Part shown: positions 41,229 through 50,456 of the stretch, piece after piece
Layout: the number at the start of each line of letters is the position of its first letter
Numbering within the stretch: position 1 is the stretch's first letter
Assembly: GCA_016721875.1 (NCBI GenBank)
Contig: JADKHG010000002.1
Span: 1 to 64,000, forward strand
DNA: 64,000 nt
DNA from: Sphingomonadales bacterium
Lineage (GTDB): Bacteria; Pseudomonadota; Alphaproteobacteria; Sphingomonadales; Sphingomonadaceae
Direction of reading: 5' to 3'
Notes under the pieces: generated by a model
What the model saw: the letters and a program-made list of their open reading frames with translations, nothing else
What the model was told of the DNA's origin: nothing
Database searches by the model: none
Translations under genes and position numbers: made by a program

Positions 41229-41960
41229 ATGCGAAAAGCGACTTTGCTGGCGGCTTCCGCCCTGTTTCTGGCAACAATCACACCCGTCCAAGGACAAACT
41301 ATGCAGACACCGACAATTGTCGATACGAGCAAGCCAATTGTATCGATCAATGTAACCGAAACGGAAAAAGCCGCCCCCGATATTGCCACGATTTCCACAG
41401 GTGTGCGCACCAACGGCAAGACGGCCAAAGAGGCCATGGATCTGAACAGTCAAAAAATGGCGCCGATTATTGCCGCTTTGAAGTCAGGTGGAATTGAAGC
41501 AAAAGATATCCAGACCACGGGTGTGCAATTGGGAGCCGAATATGATTATTCGAAATCTCCTCCCCGGATTAAGGGCTATGCCGCCAGCAACACCGTTTCA
41601 GTGACGGTCCGCGACTTGTCGAAGCTCGACAAGGTTATGGGGGCCTTGGTTAGCGCGGGTGCCAACCAGCTCGACGGGCCTTATTTCTCCATAGACGATA
41701 CCGAAGCGCTTGCGGACAAGGCACGGGACAAGGCCTATGACAGTGCACTGCGCCGCGCGCGCGCCTATGCTCGCCGCGCCGGATTTGCGGACGTGCGTCT
41801 GGTTTCGGTCAGCGAAGGGGTTAGCAATCCTGTGATGCCGATGATGATGGCGAAAATGGAAGTCGAAGCTGCCGCCGATGCAGCGGGCGAACCGCCTATC
41901 GAGCAAGGCGAAGTTTCCGTTTCGGTCACTGCCGACTTCACCTTTGCTATGGTCAAGTGA
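41229..41960 (+). CDS. SIMPL domain (DUF541) periplasmic protein
   Basis: A 243-aa exported protein. ATG 41229 follows GAAGGAGAATTTT, a strong ribosome-binding site, and starts a signal peptide (MRKATLLAASALFLATITPV then QGQ). The mature part has the SIMPL pattern: ISTGVRTNGKTAKEAMDLNS, DIQTTGVQLGAEYDYSKSPP, RIKGYAASNTVSVTVRDLSK and a late ALRRARAYARRAGF. The family forms ring-shaped oligomers in the envelope and is of uncertain function (oxidative stress has been proposed). It directly follows the aminotransferase gene. Confidence 0.85.
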   Translation: MRKATLLAASALFLATITPVQGQTMQTPTIVDTSKPIVSINVTETEKAAPDIATISTGVRTNGKTAKEAMDLNSQKMAPIIAALKSGGIEAKDIQTTGVQLGAEYDYSKSPPRIKGYAASNTVSVTVRDLSKLDKVMGALVSAGANQLDGPYFSIDDTEALADKARDKAYDSALRRARAYARRAGFADVRLVSVSEGVSNPVMPMMMAKMEVEAAADAAGEPPIEQGEVSVSVTADFTFAMVK

Positions 41961-42040
41961 CACCAGCTCACAATGCTTACCAATTCCTTGACGCGCCGTT
42001 CAGAATGCGTTCAATGCGGCGCGTCTAGGAGACAATCATT

Positions 42041-42343
42041 ATGAAAAAGCTCCTCTTCCTATCGCTCGCCATTGCCGTCGGACTGACCGGCGCAACCGTG
42101 CCTGCCTGCGCCATGGGGCGCAAGGATGATCAGGAAGGCGCGCGCGAGCAGATGCGCGACGGCAAGGTGCTGTCATTGCGTGAGATCGAATCGCGGATCG
42201 TACCGCGGATGCGCGGGATGGAATATCTTGGCCCCGAATATGATCACAACGCCTTTGTCTATCGGCTGAAATTCATCAACGCCGGTCGGGTAATTTTCGT
42301 CGATGTGAATGCCCGCACCGGCGACATTTTGCGCCAGCGATAG
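42041..42343 (+). CDS. PepSY-like small exported protein
   Basis: A 100-aa protein with a signal peptide (MKKLLFLSLAIAVGLTGATV then PACA) and a single PepSY-like domain: VLSLREIESRIVPRMRGMEY, LGPEYDHNAFVYRLKFINAG and RVIFVDVNARTGDILRQR. Such proteins are commonly encoded ahead of an OmpR/PhoP-type two-component pair, as here (response regulator 76 bp downstream), and may modulate the sensor from the periplasm. TAGGAGACAATCATT precedes the ATG. Confidence 0.8.
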   Translation: MKKLLFLSLAIAVGLTGATVPACAMGRKDDQEGAREQMRDGKVLSLREIESRIVPRMRGMEYLGPEYDHNAFVYRLKFINAGRVIFVDVNARTGDILRQR

Positions 42344-42418
42344 GGTTTGCCTTTTGCGGGAACGGCATTCATCTGTTATCGCCGGTAAAATCATAAATAA
42401 TGGGAGTGTGGGGGCGAT

Positions 42419-43084
42419 ATGCGCATCCTGATCGTGGAAGACGAACCGACGCTGGGTCAGCAGTTAAAATCGACGCTGGAAGGCGCGGGCTATGCCGTAG
42501 ACCTTTCGACCGATGGTGAGGACGGGCACTTCATGGGCTCGACCGAAAATTATGACGCGGTTATCCTCGATCTTGGCTTGCCAGAGATTGACGGGCTGAC
42601 CGTTTTAGATCGCTGGCGCAAAGAGGGACGCAAATTCCCCGTGCTGGTGTTGACCGCGCGCGACAGCTGGTCGGACAAGGTCGCAGGACTTGATGCCGGT
42701 GCCGATGACTATCTCGCCAAACCATTCCAGACTGAAGAACTGATTGCACGCCTGCGCGCGTTGATCCGCCGTTCCTCGGGCAATGCCTCGTCCGAACTTA
42801 ACGCTGGCGATGTTCGCCTCGACACACGTTCGGGCCGGGTGACTTTGGCTGGTGAGCCGGTGAAGCTTACCGCGCAGGAATATAAATTGCTGTCCTATCT
42901 GATGCATCACAAGGGCAAGGTCGTGTCGCGCACCGAATTGATCGAGCATATTTACGATCAGGATTTTGACCGCGATTCCAACACCATCGAAGTCTTTGTT
43001 ACCAGGATTCGGAAGAAACTGGGGCAGGACGTGATCTCGACGATCCGTGGTCTTGGCTACAGCCTGGAAGAACCACGCGGCTGA
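42419..43084 (+). CDS. OmpR/PhoP-family response regulator
   Basis: A 221-aa two-domain regulator. The receiver has acidic residues EDEPTLGQQL, the phospho-acceptor Asp in DAVILDLGLPEIDGLTVLDR, and Thr/Lys in VLVLTARDSW and DDYLAKPFQTEELIARLRAL. The C-terminal winged helix contains VKLTAQEYKLLSYLMHHKGK, VVSRTELIEHIYDQDFDRDS and NTIEVFVTRIRKKLGQD. Five bases separate its stop from the sensor kinase ATG, so the pair is co-translated. Target genes unknown; PhoP-like by sequence style and by the PepSY neighbour. Confidence 0.93.
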   Translation: MRILIVEDEPTLGQQLKSTLEGAGYAVDLSTDGEDGHFMGSTENYDAVILDLGLPEIDGLTVLDRWRKEGRKFPVLVLTARDSWSDKVAGLDAGADDYLAKPFQTEELIARLRALIRRSSGNASSELNAGDVRLDTRSGRVTLAGEPVKLTAQEYKLLSYLMHHKGKVVSRTELIEHIYDQDFDRDSNTIEVFVTRIRKKLGQDVISTIRGLGYSLEEPRG

Positions 43085-43088
43085 CGCG

Positions 43089-44492
43089 ATGACTGACCCG
43101 ATGGCCGACGGCGAAAATCTGATCCAATCGCCCGTCGGCAAGCGAAGACCGCATCGCGGCACCGGCTCGCTCAGCCGCCGCATGATCGTGATTGCAGCTG
43201 GCTGGATCACGCTGTTGCTGATCGCAGGCGGGGCCGCGCTCGACCGCTTCTTGACCGATTCGGTTTCGGACAATTTCGACGACCAGATGCAATATGTGCT
43301 GACCGCGATGATCGCCTCGGCCGAAATTGATCCGGTAGGCGAAGTGCGGCTCAATCGTCCATTGGGCGACCAGCGTTTTCTGGAACCCAATAGCGGGCTT
43401 TATTACCAGATCAGCGGTGAGGGCTTTGAGGATTTCCCGTCGCGCTCTTTATGGGACGATCCGCTGAAGCCACGAACCGACGTGCCCAGTGACAAGCCGC
43501 GCTTCCGCAATGCGATCAAAGGCGCCAATGAACCGGTGCGCATCGCCGAACGCGCGATCATCCTGCCTGACAGCGACACCAAATGGGTTTTCATGGTCGC
43601 ACAATCGACCGACGGGCTCGATCTGCAAATCCGCCAGTTGCGCACGGTGCTGTTCACCAGCTTTGGCGCACTCGCCATCGGTCTGATCGTGCTGGCTGCG
43701 TTGCAGACGCTGTACGGGCTATGGCCGCTGCGCGATGTCCGGCGCGAAATTGCGGCGATGCGCAGTGGACAGAAACATCGCATCGACGAAAATTCGCTGC
43801 CCGACGAAGTCATGCCGATGGTGACCGAACTCAACGCATTGCTCGACCATAATGAGAAGCAGGCGGAGGAGGCGCGGCGCCATGCCGGCAATCTGGCGCA
43901 CGCGCTGAAAACTCCACTGACCGTGATCATGAACAGCGCAACCGCACAAGCACCCGATCTGTCGGAAACCGTCATCCGTGAAGCAACAACAATGCGGCGG
44001 CAGGTCGATCATCACCTTGCCCGCGCCCGCGCTGTCGGTCGCCGTGGCCATAGCCACAGCCGTGCCGAAGTCTGGCAAAGCCTTGAATCTGTCGAACGTG
44101 CGGTTGGGCGGCTCTATCGCCATGTCCGGCTCGACATGGCCGGCAACAAAGAACTGGCGGTGCGCGTCGAGCGGCAGGATCTCGACGAGATGCTCGGCAA
44201 CCTCATCGAGAACGCTGCCAAATATGGCGGCGGCAGCGTCTTTGTGACGGTTGAGGATGCGGGCGAAATGGTGCTGATTCTGATCGAGGACGACGGCCAC
44301 GGCATCCCTGAAAGCGAACGCGCGCGGATTTTCGATCGCGGTGTGCGGCTCGACACGAGCAAGCCGGGGACGGGCCTCGGCATGGCCATCGTCCGCGATG
44401 TTGCCGAAATCTACAACGGCATGATCGAACTGGATGAGAGCGAGGATATGGGCGGGCTGCTCGTGCGCCTGAGCCTGCCAAAGGCCAGCTGA
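43089..44492 (+). CDS. Sensor histidine kinase (PhoQ-like), partner of the upstream regulator
   Basis: A 467-aa inner-membrane kinase. TM1 (MIVIAAGWITLLLIAGGAAL), a ~155-residue periplasmic sensor with FLEPNSGLYYQISGEGFEDF, TM2 (LFTSFGALAIGLIVLAALQT), HAMP-like linker, H-box HAGNLAHALKTPLTVIMNSA, N-box EMLGNLIENAAKYGGGSVFV, and G boxes EDDGHGIPESERARIFDRGV and GTGLGMAIVRDVAEIYNGMI. ATG 43089 is chosen over earlier in-frame codons because it lies just after the regulator stop. It ends 7 bp before the FAD monooxygenase gene. Confidence 0.92.
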   Translation: MTDPMADGENLIQSPVGKRRPHRGTGSLSRRMIVIAAGWITLLLIAGGAALDRFLTDSVSDNFDDQMQYVLTAMIASAEIDPVGEVRLNRPLGDQRFLEPNSGLYYQISGEGFEDFPSRSLWDDPLKPRTDVPSDKPRFRNAIKGANEPVRIAERAIILPDSDTKWVFMVAQSTDGLDLQIRQLRTVLFTSFGALAIGLIVLAALQTLYGLWPLRDVRREIAAMRSGQKHRIDENSLPDEVMPMVTELNALLDHNEKQAEEARRHAGNLAHALKTPLTVIMNSATAQAPDLSETVIREATTMRRQVDHHLARARAVGRRGHSHSRAEVWQSLESVERAVGRLYRHVRLDMAGNKELAVRVERQDLDEMLGNLIENAAKYGGGSVFVTVEDAGEMVLILIEDDGHGIPESERARIFDRGVRLDTSKPGTGLGMAIVRDVAEIYNGMIELDESEDMGGLLVRLSLPKAS

Positions 44493-44499
44493 AACCAGG

Positions 44500-45654
44500 A
44501 TGCACGGGGGGCAAAGGATAGCGATATTGGGATGCGGGCCGGGCGGCATCGCGCTCGCACTGTTCCTCAAACGCGCCGGGCATTTCCCTGAAATATTTGA
44601 ACGTTTTGATTCACCCAAGCCGCTTGGCTCGGGGTTGCTGATCCAGCCCTCTGGGCAGTTGGTGCTCGATCAACTGGGGTTGTTGACCGCGTTGCAGCAG
44701 AGCGCGTCGCCAGTCACAGGCTTGTTCGGGATTTGCGTCAATTCGGGCAAGCGTGCGCTCGATATGGAATATCGCCATCTCGGCGAAGGCTGCATGGCGC
44801 TGGGGACGCACAGGGCGACCTTGTTCGATTTGCTGTTCGATGCAGTTCATGCGGCGGAGGTGCCGATCCACACCGGATGCCCGATCCTGACGGCAACTGA
44901 ATTGGCACGGTTTGATGGCTTCGACCTGATCGTCGATGCCATGGGTGCGCGCAGCCCATTGGCATCGGGCGCGATTACCGACCTCAGCTATGGTGCCTAT
45001 TGGGCGACAGTTGATTATCCTGAAGGCAGCTCTGTTGCGACAGCCTCGCTCGATCAGCGTTACCGTCGTGCGCAGCAAATGGCGGGGATCATGCCAGTGG
45101 GGATCAGCCCGGTAACTGGCCGTCCGTCCGCCGCGCTGTTCTGGAGCGCGAAGCATAATGAGACCGCCGCCATCGAAGCGCGCGGCATCGCGCAATGGCG
45201 CGCTGAATTTCTGGAGCTTTGGCCAGAGGCATCGGCCTTTGTCGAGCAGATCGAGTCATTCGATCAATTGACCTTCGCCCGCTATGTTCACCGTACCGGA
45301 AAGCCGAATTCTCAGGGCAATCTGTATCACATTGGCGACGCGTGGCACTGCACCAGCCCCCAATTGGGGCAGGGGGCGAATATGGCGCTGCTCGATGCCC
45401 ATGCCTTCGCTGCCGCTCTGGAAATGGCGACGGACAAACGCGAATTGCGCTCTGCCTATGCTGCAATGCGCGCCGACCATGTGCGGCTCTATCAGGCGCT
45501 CAGCCTGACCTTCACCCCGCTCTATCAGTCGGATGGCGCATTCCGGCCATGGTTGCGGGATGTCGTGGTGCACAATTTCGCGCGACTGCCCGGAGTGCGC
45601 AATCTGATCGCGCATATTGTTGGGGGCAGTTTCGGGAATCGGGTTCCCGACTAG
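44500..45654 (+). CDS. FAD-dependent monooxygenase (PHBH-like fold)
   Basis: A 384-aa flavoprotein of the NAD(P)H-dependent aromatic/other hydroxylase superfamily. It has the dinucleotide motif IAILGCGPGGIALALFLKRA, an internal DG-type motif region (FDGFDLIVDAMGARSPLA), and the FAD-ribityl motif YHIGDAWHCTSPQLGQGANM with ALLDAHAFAAALE. Substrate not deducible. It starts 8 bp after the sensor kinase and may be read through from that operon. It ends in a 4-bp overlap with the convergent chorismate mutase gene. Confidence 0.85.
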   Translation: MHGGQRIAILGCGPGGIALALFLKRAGHFPEIFERFDSPKPLGSGLLIQPSGQLVLDQLGLLTALQQSASPVTGLFGICVNSGKRALDMEYRHLGEGCMALGTHRATLFDLLFDAVHAAEVPIHTGCPILTATELARFDGFDLIVDAMGARSPLASGAITDLSYGAYWATVDYPEGSSVATASLDQRYRRAQQMAGIMPVGISPVTGRPSAALFWSAKHNETAAIEARGIAQWRAEFLELWPEASAFVEQIESFDQLTFARYVHRTGKPNSQGNLYHIGDAWHCTSPQLGQGANMALLDAHAFAAALEMATDKRELRSAYAAMRADHVRLYQALSLTFTPLYQSDGAFRPWLRDVVVHNFARLPGVRNLIAHIVGGSFGNRVPD

Positions 45655-45935
45655 CCGCCTGACCGAATCCGCTCATGATGGCGGATGACCTCATCGATAA
45701 TGAAGCGCAGGAATTTTTCGGTGAAATCGGGGTCGAGCTTTGCGTCGCGCGCCAATTGACGCAGCCGTTCGATCTGCCGTTCCTCGCGTCCGGGATCGGC
45801 CGGGGGGAGTTTTGAGGTCGCTTTATATTCGCCAACAGCCTGTGTGATCTTGAAACGCTCGGCGAGCATGAAAACCAAGGCAGCATCGATATTGTCGATG
45901 CTGTCGCGATAGCGGGATAGGATTTCGTCTGACAT
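45651..45935 (-). CDS. Chorismate mutase (AroQ class)
   Basis: A 94-aa all-helical enzyme that converts chorismate to prephenate for Phe/Tyr synthesis. It has the AroQ pattern: SRYRDSIDNIDAALVFMLAE, RFKITQAVGEYKATSKLPPA, DPGREERQIERLRQLARDAK and FTEKFLRFIIDEVIRHHERI. Start ATG 45935 (MSDEILSRY) fits the family; longer in-frame reading to 46202 is antisense to the next gene's 5' region and is rejected. GAGGAGCGCG is the likely ribosome-binding site. Confidence 0.9.
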   Translation of the reverse strand: MSDEILSRYRDSIDNIDAALVFMLAERFKITQAVGEYKATSKLPPADPGREERQIERLRQLARDAKLDPDFTEKFLRFIIDEVIRHHERIRSGG

Positions 45936-46028
45936 CGCGCTCCTCTTGCCGTCTGCTGCACGTTCGGACAAGCGCTTTTGCGACTTTGCACTTGCGCCTG
46001 CCGCCGCGCCCTTGCCACACGGCGGCAA

Positions 46029-47043
46029 ATGACCGCAACTGTCCATCCCATTGGCGGCAACCGCGCGCCTTCGCTGCAACCGATGCTCAACCTTGTTGCG
46101 CCCGGAGATGAATCGGGTCAACGCGGTGATCCTTGACAGGATGCAATCCGAAATTCCGTTGATCCCCGAACTGGCGGGGCATCTGATCGCGGGCGGTGGC
46201 AAGCGGATGCGGCCGATGCTGACGCTCGCTTGTGCGCGGTTGCTCGATTATCCGGGGGACCGGCATCACAAGCTGGCGGCTGCGGTCGAATTCATCCACA
46301 CTGCGACATTGCTGCACGACGATGTCGTCGATGGCAGCGACATGCGCCGGGGCAAGACCGCCGCCAATCTAATTTTCGGCAACCCTGCCGCGGTGCTGGT
46401 CGGCGATTTCCTGTTCAGCCGGGCGTTCGAACTGATGGTCGAGGACGGCTCGCTGAAGGTACTCAAGATATTGAGCAACGCCAGCGCGGTGATCGCCGAA
46501 GGCGAAGTCAACCAGTTGACCGCGCAACGACAGATCAACACCAGCGAAGAGAAATATCTCGACATTATCGGCTCAAAAACGGCCGCGCTGTTCGCCGCTG
46601 CCTGCCGGATTTCTGCGGTGGTTGCCGAGCGTCCAGAAGCGGATGAATTGGCGCTGGACGCCTATGGCCGCAATCTGGGTATCGCCTTCCAGCTTGTTGA
46701 CGACGCCATCGACTATGTCTCCGACGGCGCGACCATGGGCAAGGATGCGGGCGACGATTTCCGCGATGGCAAGGTTACATTGCCGGTCATCCTCGCGCAC
46801 AGCCGTGGCAGCGAGGATGAACGCAAATTCTGGCACAATGCGATGCTCGGGCACCGTGTGAGCGCCGAGGACTTTGCCTATGCAACGCGCCTGCTGCGCG
46901 AACATGGGGCAATTGACGACACGCTGGAACGCGCACGGCATTACGGCCAACGCGCAATCGATGCGTTGGGACCGTTCCCCGCGAGCGGAGCCAAGGACGC
47001 ATTGGTCGAGGCAGTAGAGTTTGCCATCGCCCGCGCCTATTAG
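46029..47043 (+). pseudogene. Polyprenyl (octaprenyl) diphosphate synthase, one early frameshift
   Basis: Trans-prenyltransferase that makes the ubiquinone side chain. The first Asp-rich motif is LLHDDVVDGSDMRRGKTAAN, the second FQLVDDAIDYVSDGATMGKD, plus GGGKRMRPMLTLACARLLDY. ATG 46029 gives MTATVHPIGGNRAPSLQPML, the start seen in sphingomonad homologues, but the frame is lost near 46106, where one extra G in CCCGGAG must be removed to read LVAPEMNRVNAVILDRMQSE. The remaining 310 codons are intact. If the indel is real, ATG 46051 or 46108 in the main frame could still give a nearly complete protein. hrpB starts 6 bp after its stop. Confidence 0.88.
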
Positions 47044-47049
47044 GGGCGC

Positions 47050-49470
47050 GTGACCCTTCCTGTCGAAGCTGTACTACCCGAATTGAAAGCCTCGCTGACT
47101 GCGGGTTCCAACGCCGTGCTTGTCGCCCCGCCAGGTGCAGGCAAGACGACGATGGTTGCATCCGCCCTGCTGGGCGAGCCCTGGTGCGCGGGGCAGATTT
47201 TGCTGCTGTCTCCTCGCCGTCTGGCCGCGCGGGCGGCGGCGGAAAGGATTGCCGAACTGGCGGGTGAACCGGTCGGTCAGAGCATCGGCTATGCCACGCG
47301 TATGGACAGCAAGCAGTCGGCGGAAACGCGCGTCCTGGTGCTGACCGAAGGGATATTTCGCAACCGGATTCAGGATGATCCGGAACTGACGGGGGTGTCG
47401 GCGGTGCTGTTCGACGAGGTGCACGAACGCAGTCTCGACAGCGATTTTGGGTTGGCGCTGGCCTTGGATGCGCAAGGCGGGCTGCGGCCCGATCTGCGGT
47501 TGGTGGCGATGTCGGCAACGCTCGACGGTAGCCGCTTTGCCGCGCTGATGAATGCACCAGTCGTTGAGAGCGAAGGCCGATCATGGCCGCTGACATTGCG
47601 GCATATCGGACGCAAGGCAGAGGCAAGGATCGAGGATGAAATGGCCGCTGCTATCCGCCGAGCGCTGGCGGAGGAGGATGGCGATGTGCTCGCCTTTCTG
47701 CCCGGCGTCGGAGAGATTGAGCGGACAGCCGAAAGGCTTGAGGGCATATCGGCGAACCTGCACCGCCTGCATGGTAGCCTTGATCCTGCCGAACAGCGTG
47801 CAGCAATCCGCAAAGGCGAAAGACGTAAGGTCATTCTTGCCACCTCGATTGCTGAAACCAGCCTGACCATCGACGGCGTGCGCATCGTTGTTGATAGCGG
47901 GCTCGCGCGGCGTGCGCGTTATGATCGCGCAGCGGGATCGACACGGCTGGTGACCGAGCGCGCCAGTCAAGCCGCGGTTACCCAGCGCGCAGGTCGTGCC
48001 GCGCGGCAAGGGCCGGGGGTGGCCTATCGGCTGTGGGAGGAAGCCGCGACTGCTGGATTGCCGCCGTTCGATCCGCCAGAGATATTGGAAGCAGACCTGT
48101 CGCCGCTTCTGCTCGATTGCGCGCTGTGGGGGGTGGGCGATCCAGCGATGCTCAACTGGCTTGACCCGCCGCCCAAGGCTGCGCTCGATGAAGCGCAGAT
48201 GCGGCTGCACGATCTGGGTGCAATTGATGATGAAAACCGTCCGACCGAGCATGGCCGCGCCATCGCCCGGCTGCCATTGCCACCACGGCTTGCCCATATG
48301 CTGGTCGAGGCAGCGTGGATGGGCTTTGCCGAAATTGCGGCGCAGGCCGCAGTGCTGCTGTCCGAACGCGGGCTGGGTGGCCCGGATGTCGATCTCGAAC
48401 GACGGCTGGAGCGCTGGCGTAGCGAGCGCGGGAAGCGGGCCGAGGCGGCAAGGGGTTTGGCGAAACAATGGACCAAACTGCTTCCGGCTTCTCAACCCTC
48501 CCCCCGGAAGGAAGGAGGGCTTTCGGGAGCCATCGCCCTCGCTTACCCCGACCGGATTGCCCGCCGCCGCGACGCATCGGGCGAATATTGGCTCAGCGTC
48601 GGGGGCAGGGGCTATCGGCTAGACCCGGCGCATCCGCTGGCAAAGGAAGAGTGGCTGGCGGTGGCGGACATTCAGGGTTCGGCGCAAGGCGCGCTCATCC
48701 TGTCCGCCGTCGCAATCGACTTTGCGACTATCGAAGCATTGTACGGCGACCGCATCGAAAGCGGAGCGCACGCGACCTTTGATCCCGCAACCGGCGGTGT
48801 GAAGACCGAAAGCGGGCGACGATTGGGCGCGATTACACTAAGCAAAGGGCAGGACGCCAAGGCCGATCCGCTGGCGATTTCGGCGGCCTTGCTGGAAGGG
48901 GTGCGGGTGCACGGCACGGCATTGCTCCCTTGGTCCGACGCGAGCCAGCGGTTGCGCGAACGCGCCGCTTGGGCGGGAGTCGCAGGGCTGTCGGATGCGG
49001 ATCTGGCCGACAGCCTTGATCAATGGCTTGCGCCTTTGTTGGTTGGAAAACGCCGCCTTTCGGATATCGATAGCGGCGTGTTGCACAATGCCCTGCTTGG
49101 TCTAATCGGTTGGGACGGACAGCAAAAGGTCGAACGCCTCGCGCCGCCACATTTCACCTCGCCCGCCGGAACGACCCATGCCATCGATTACGGTGCGGAG
49201 GCTGGCCCCACAGTCGAGTTGCGCGTGCAGGCGCTGTTCGGCGTGGCCGAGCATCCGGTTATCGGCGCAAACCGCGTGCCGTTGGTGCTGTCGCTCACAT
49301 CGCCCGCCGCCCGCCCGATCCAGACCACCCGCGACTTGCCCGGCTTCTGGAAAGGCAGCTGGGCCGACGTCGCCAAAGACATGCGCGGGCGTTATCCAAG
49401 GCATAACTGGCCCGATGATCCGGCAGCGGCGGTCGCAAGTTTGAAGACGAAGAAGAAACAGGGACTTTAG
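47050..49470 (+). CDS. hrpB: ATP-dependent helicase HrpB
   Basis: An 806-aa DEAH-box RNA helicase of the HrpB type. Motifs: Walker A APPGAGKTTMVASALL, SPRRLAARAAAERIAEL, VLFDEVHERSLDSDFGLALA (DEVH), VAMSATLDG, LAFLPGVGEIERTAERL, VILATSIAETSLTIDGVRIV and TQRAGRAARQGPGVAYRLW. The HrpB-specific C-terminal domain follows, with LPLPPRLAHMLVEAAWMGFA and RDLPGFWKGSWADVAKDMRG (the typical ending), PRHNWPDDP. GTG start at 47050. It is intact, which contrasts with the broken genes on either side. Confidence 0.95.
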   Translation: MTLPVEAVLPELKASLTAGSNAVLVAPPGAGKTTMVASALLGEPWCAGQILLLSPRRLAARAAAERIAELAGEPVGQSIGYATRMDSKQSAETRVLVLTEGIFRNRIQDDPELTGVSAVLFDEVHERSLDSDFGLALALDAQGGLRPDLRLVAMSATLDGSRFAALMNAPVVESEGRSWPLTLRHIGRKAEARIEDEMAAAIRRALAEEDGDVLAFLPGVGEIERTAERLEGISANLHRLHGSLDPAEQRAAIRKGERRKVILATSIAETSLTIDGVRIVVDSGLARRARYDRAAGSTRLVTERASQAAVTQRAGRAARQGPGVAYRLWEEAATAGLPPFDPPEILEADLSPLLLDCALWGVGDPAMLNWLDPPPKAALDEAQMRLHDLGAIDDENRPTEHGRAIARLPLPPRLAHMLVEAAWMGFAEIAAQAAVLLSERGLGGPDVDLERRLERWRSERGKRAEAARGLAKQWTKLLPASQPSPRKEGGLSGAIALAYPDRIARRRDASGEYWLSVGGRGYRLDPAHPLAKEEWLAVADIQGSAQGALILSAVAIDFATIEALYGDRIESGAHATFDPATGGVKTESGRRLGAITLSKGQDAKADPLAISAALLEGVRVHGTALLPWSDASQRLRERAAWAGVAGLSDADLADSLDQWLAPLLVGKRRLSDIDSGVLHNALLGLIGWDGQQKVERLAPPHFTSPAGTTHAIDYGAEAGPTVELRVQALFGVAEHPVIGANRVPLVLSLTSPAARPIQTTRDLPGFWKGSWADVAKDMRGRYPRHNWPDDPAAAVASLKTKKKQGL

Positions 49471-49513
49471 GTTCCGTTGAGATTGAAGTGCTAAACCCTC
49501 CAATCTCTCACGT

Positions 49514-49623
49514 CGTCATTCCCGCGAAAGCGGGAATCCATCACCTGCCAGTCAATTTTACCCGGTTCTTGCAGTTGAAACCCGACGCTCAGGTGTTGGA
49601 TTCCCGCTTTCGCGGGAATGACG
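49514..49623. repeat. MITE-like repeat with 26-bp inverted ends (CGTCATTCCCGCGAAAGCGG family)
   Basis: 110-bp element whose ends CGTCATTCCCGCGAAAGCGG and its complement (CCGCTTTCGCGGGAATGACG) form perfect inverted repeats, each itself containing the hairpin CCCGC-GAAA-GCGGG. A second copy lies at 50955-51064 and shares part of the interior (a CGCTCAGGTG.TGGATTCCCG stretch). No transposase. It sits between hrpB and the NDUFA4-like gene and could act as a transcription terminator. Confidence 0.88.
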
Positions 49624-49741
49624 AAGTTATATTTATCAGTGGCTTGATCTGCGATTTTCAACAGACTTTCGTTTCTCCCGCACTAAGCTTTGGAAGAATT
49701 TCGGCTTGCTACCCTTGGTAAAATATCCGAATAGCCCTTGC

Positions 49742-50023
49742 ATGACTCAGGCTCGCATCATCCAGAAATCCAAAAACGCCCTGCAATCGGGCCGCTATGG
49801 CACCGGCATCTGGATGCTGGAATATAACCCCGCCGATCCGCAACGCCCCGACCCGCTAATGGGCTGGGCTGGGTCAGGCGACACGCGGCGTCAGCTCAAC
49901 CTGAAATTTCCGACGCTGGAAGCGGCAAAGGCCTATGCCGACAAGAACGGTATCGACTATACCGTGGTACCTGCCGCGCCCAAGGTGTTGAAGTTGCAAG
50001 CTTATGCGGATAATTTCCGCTAG
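49742..50023 (+). CDS. NADH dehydrogenase accessory protein, NDUFA4/ETC complex I subunit-like
   Basis: A 93-aa protein, MTQARIIQKSKNALQSGRYG, WMLEYNPADPQRPDPLMGWA and GSGDTRRQLNLKFPTLEAAK, AYADKNGIDYTVVPA. The GWxGSxDT...L.F.....A..YA pattern is that of the alphaproteobacterial homologue of eukaryotic complex I subunit NDUFS4 (18 kDa), usually annotated ETC complex I subunit. The reading to 49706 is rejected, since it runs into the spacer. The 3' end overlaps the next gene by 20 bp. Confidence 0.85.
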   Translation: MTQARIIQKSKNALQSGRYGTGIWMLEYNPADPQRPDPLMGWAGSGDTRRQLNLKFPTLEAAKAYADKNGIDYTVVPAAPKVLKLQAYADNFR

Positions 50024-50456
50024 GGTTTTTGCGTTTCTGGTGGTGATGTTGGCTGCCCAGCCAATTGGTGCGAGTGACCTTTTTTACGAGCCGGATCGCA
50101 TCAAGCGCTTTGTTTCATTTGAAAAGTGCCTGACCGAGTTGCAGCGAGAGCATTCAAAGGCAAAACTAACAGAAAAATCCAAGAAAGAAGACACTCCCGA
50201 TGGAGTTCTTACGATGGTAACGCGAGTATCAGATGTTTTGCGGGATCATCCAAAAACGGCCAGTTTCACTGTTCAAGAAATTACTACAATGCAGCCAAAG
50301 CCGGGCGGGCGCGATGGATTCACATTTGGTTCGGGAACCGACTGGTATTGCAACGGACGGGTGATGTGGAAGGGCGGTGGTCATTCGGCGAATGTACCTA
50401 TACCGGCTGCGCCTTCTATGCCTTCGCCACCAGCCCCAATAACCCCAAAATCCTGA
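50004..50456 (+). CDS. Hypothetical exported protein
   Basis: A 150-aa protein starting at ATG 50004 inside the last codons of the preceding gene. It has a plausible signal peptide (MRIISARVFAFLVVMLAAQP then IGAS), a soluble middle (FEKCLTELQREHSKAKLTEK) with two Cys residues, and a Pro/Ser-rich end. No family recognised. The overlap with the upstream gene and the 41-bp overlap with the convergent NUDIX gene are unusual but both readings look protein-like. Confidence 0.5.
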   Translation: MRIISARVFAFLVVMLAAQPIGASDLFYEPDRIKRFVSFEKCLTELQREHSKAKLTEKSKKEDTPDGVLTMVTRVSDVLRDHPKTASFTVQEITTMQPKPGGRDGFTFGSGTDWYCNGRVMWKGGGHSANVPIPAAPSMPSPPAPITPKS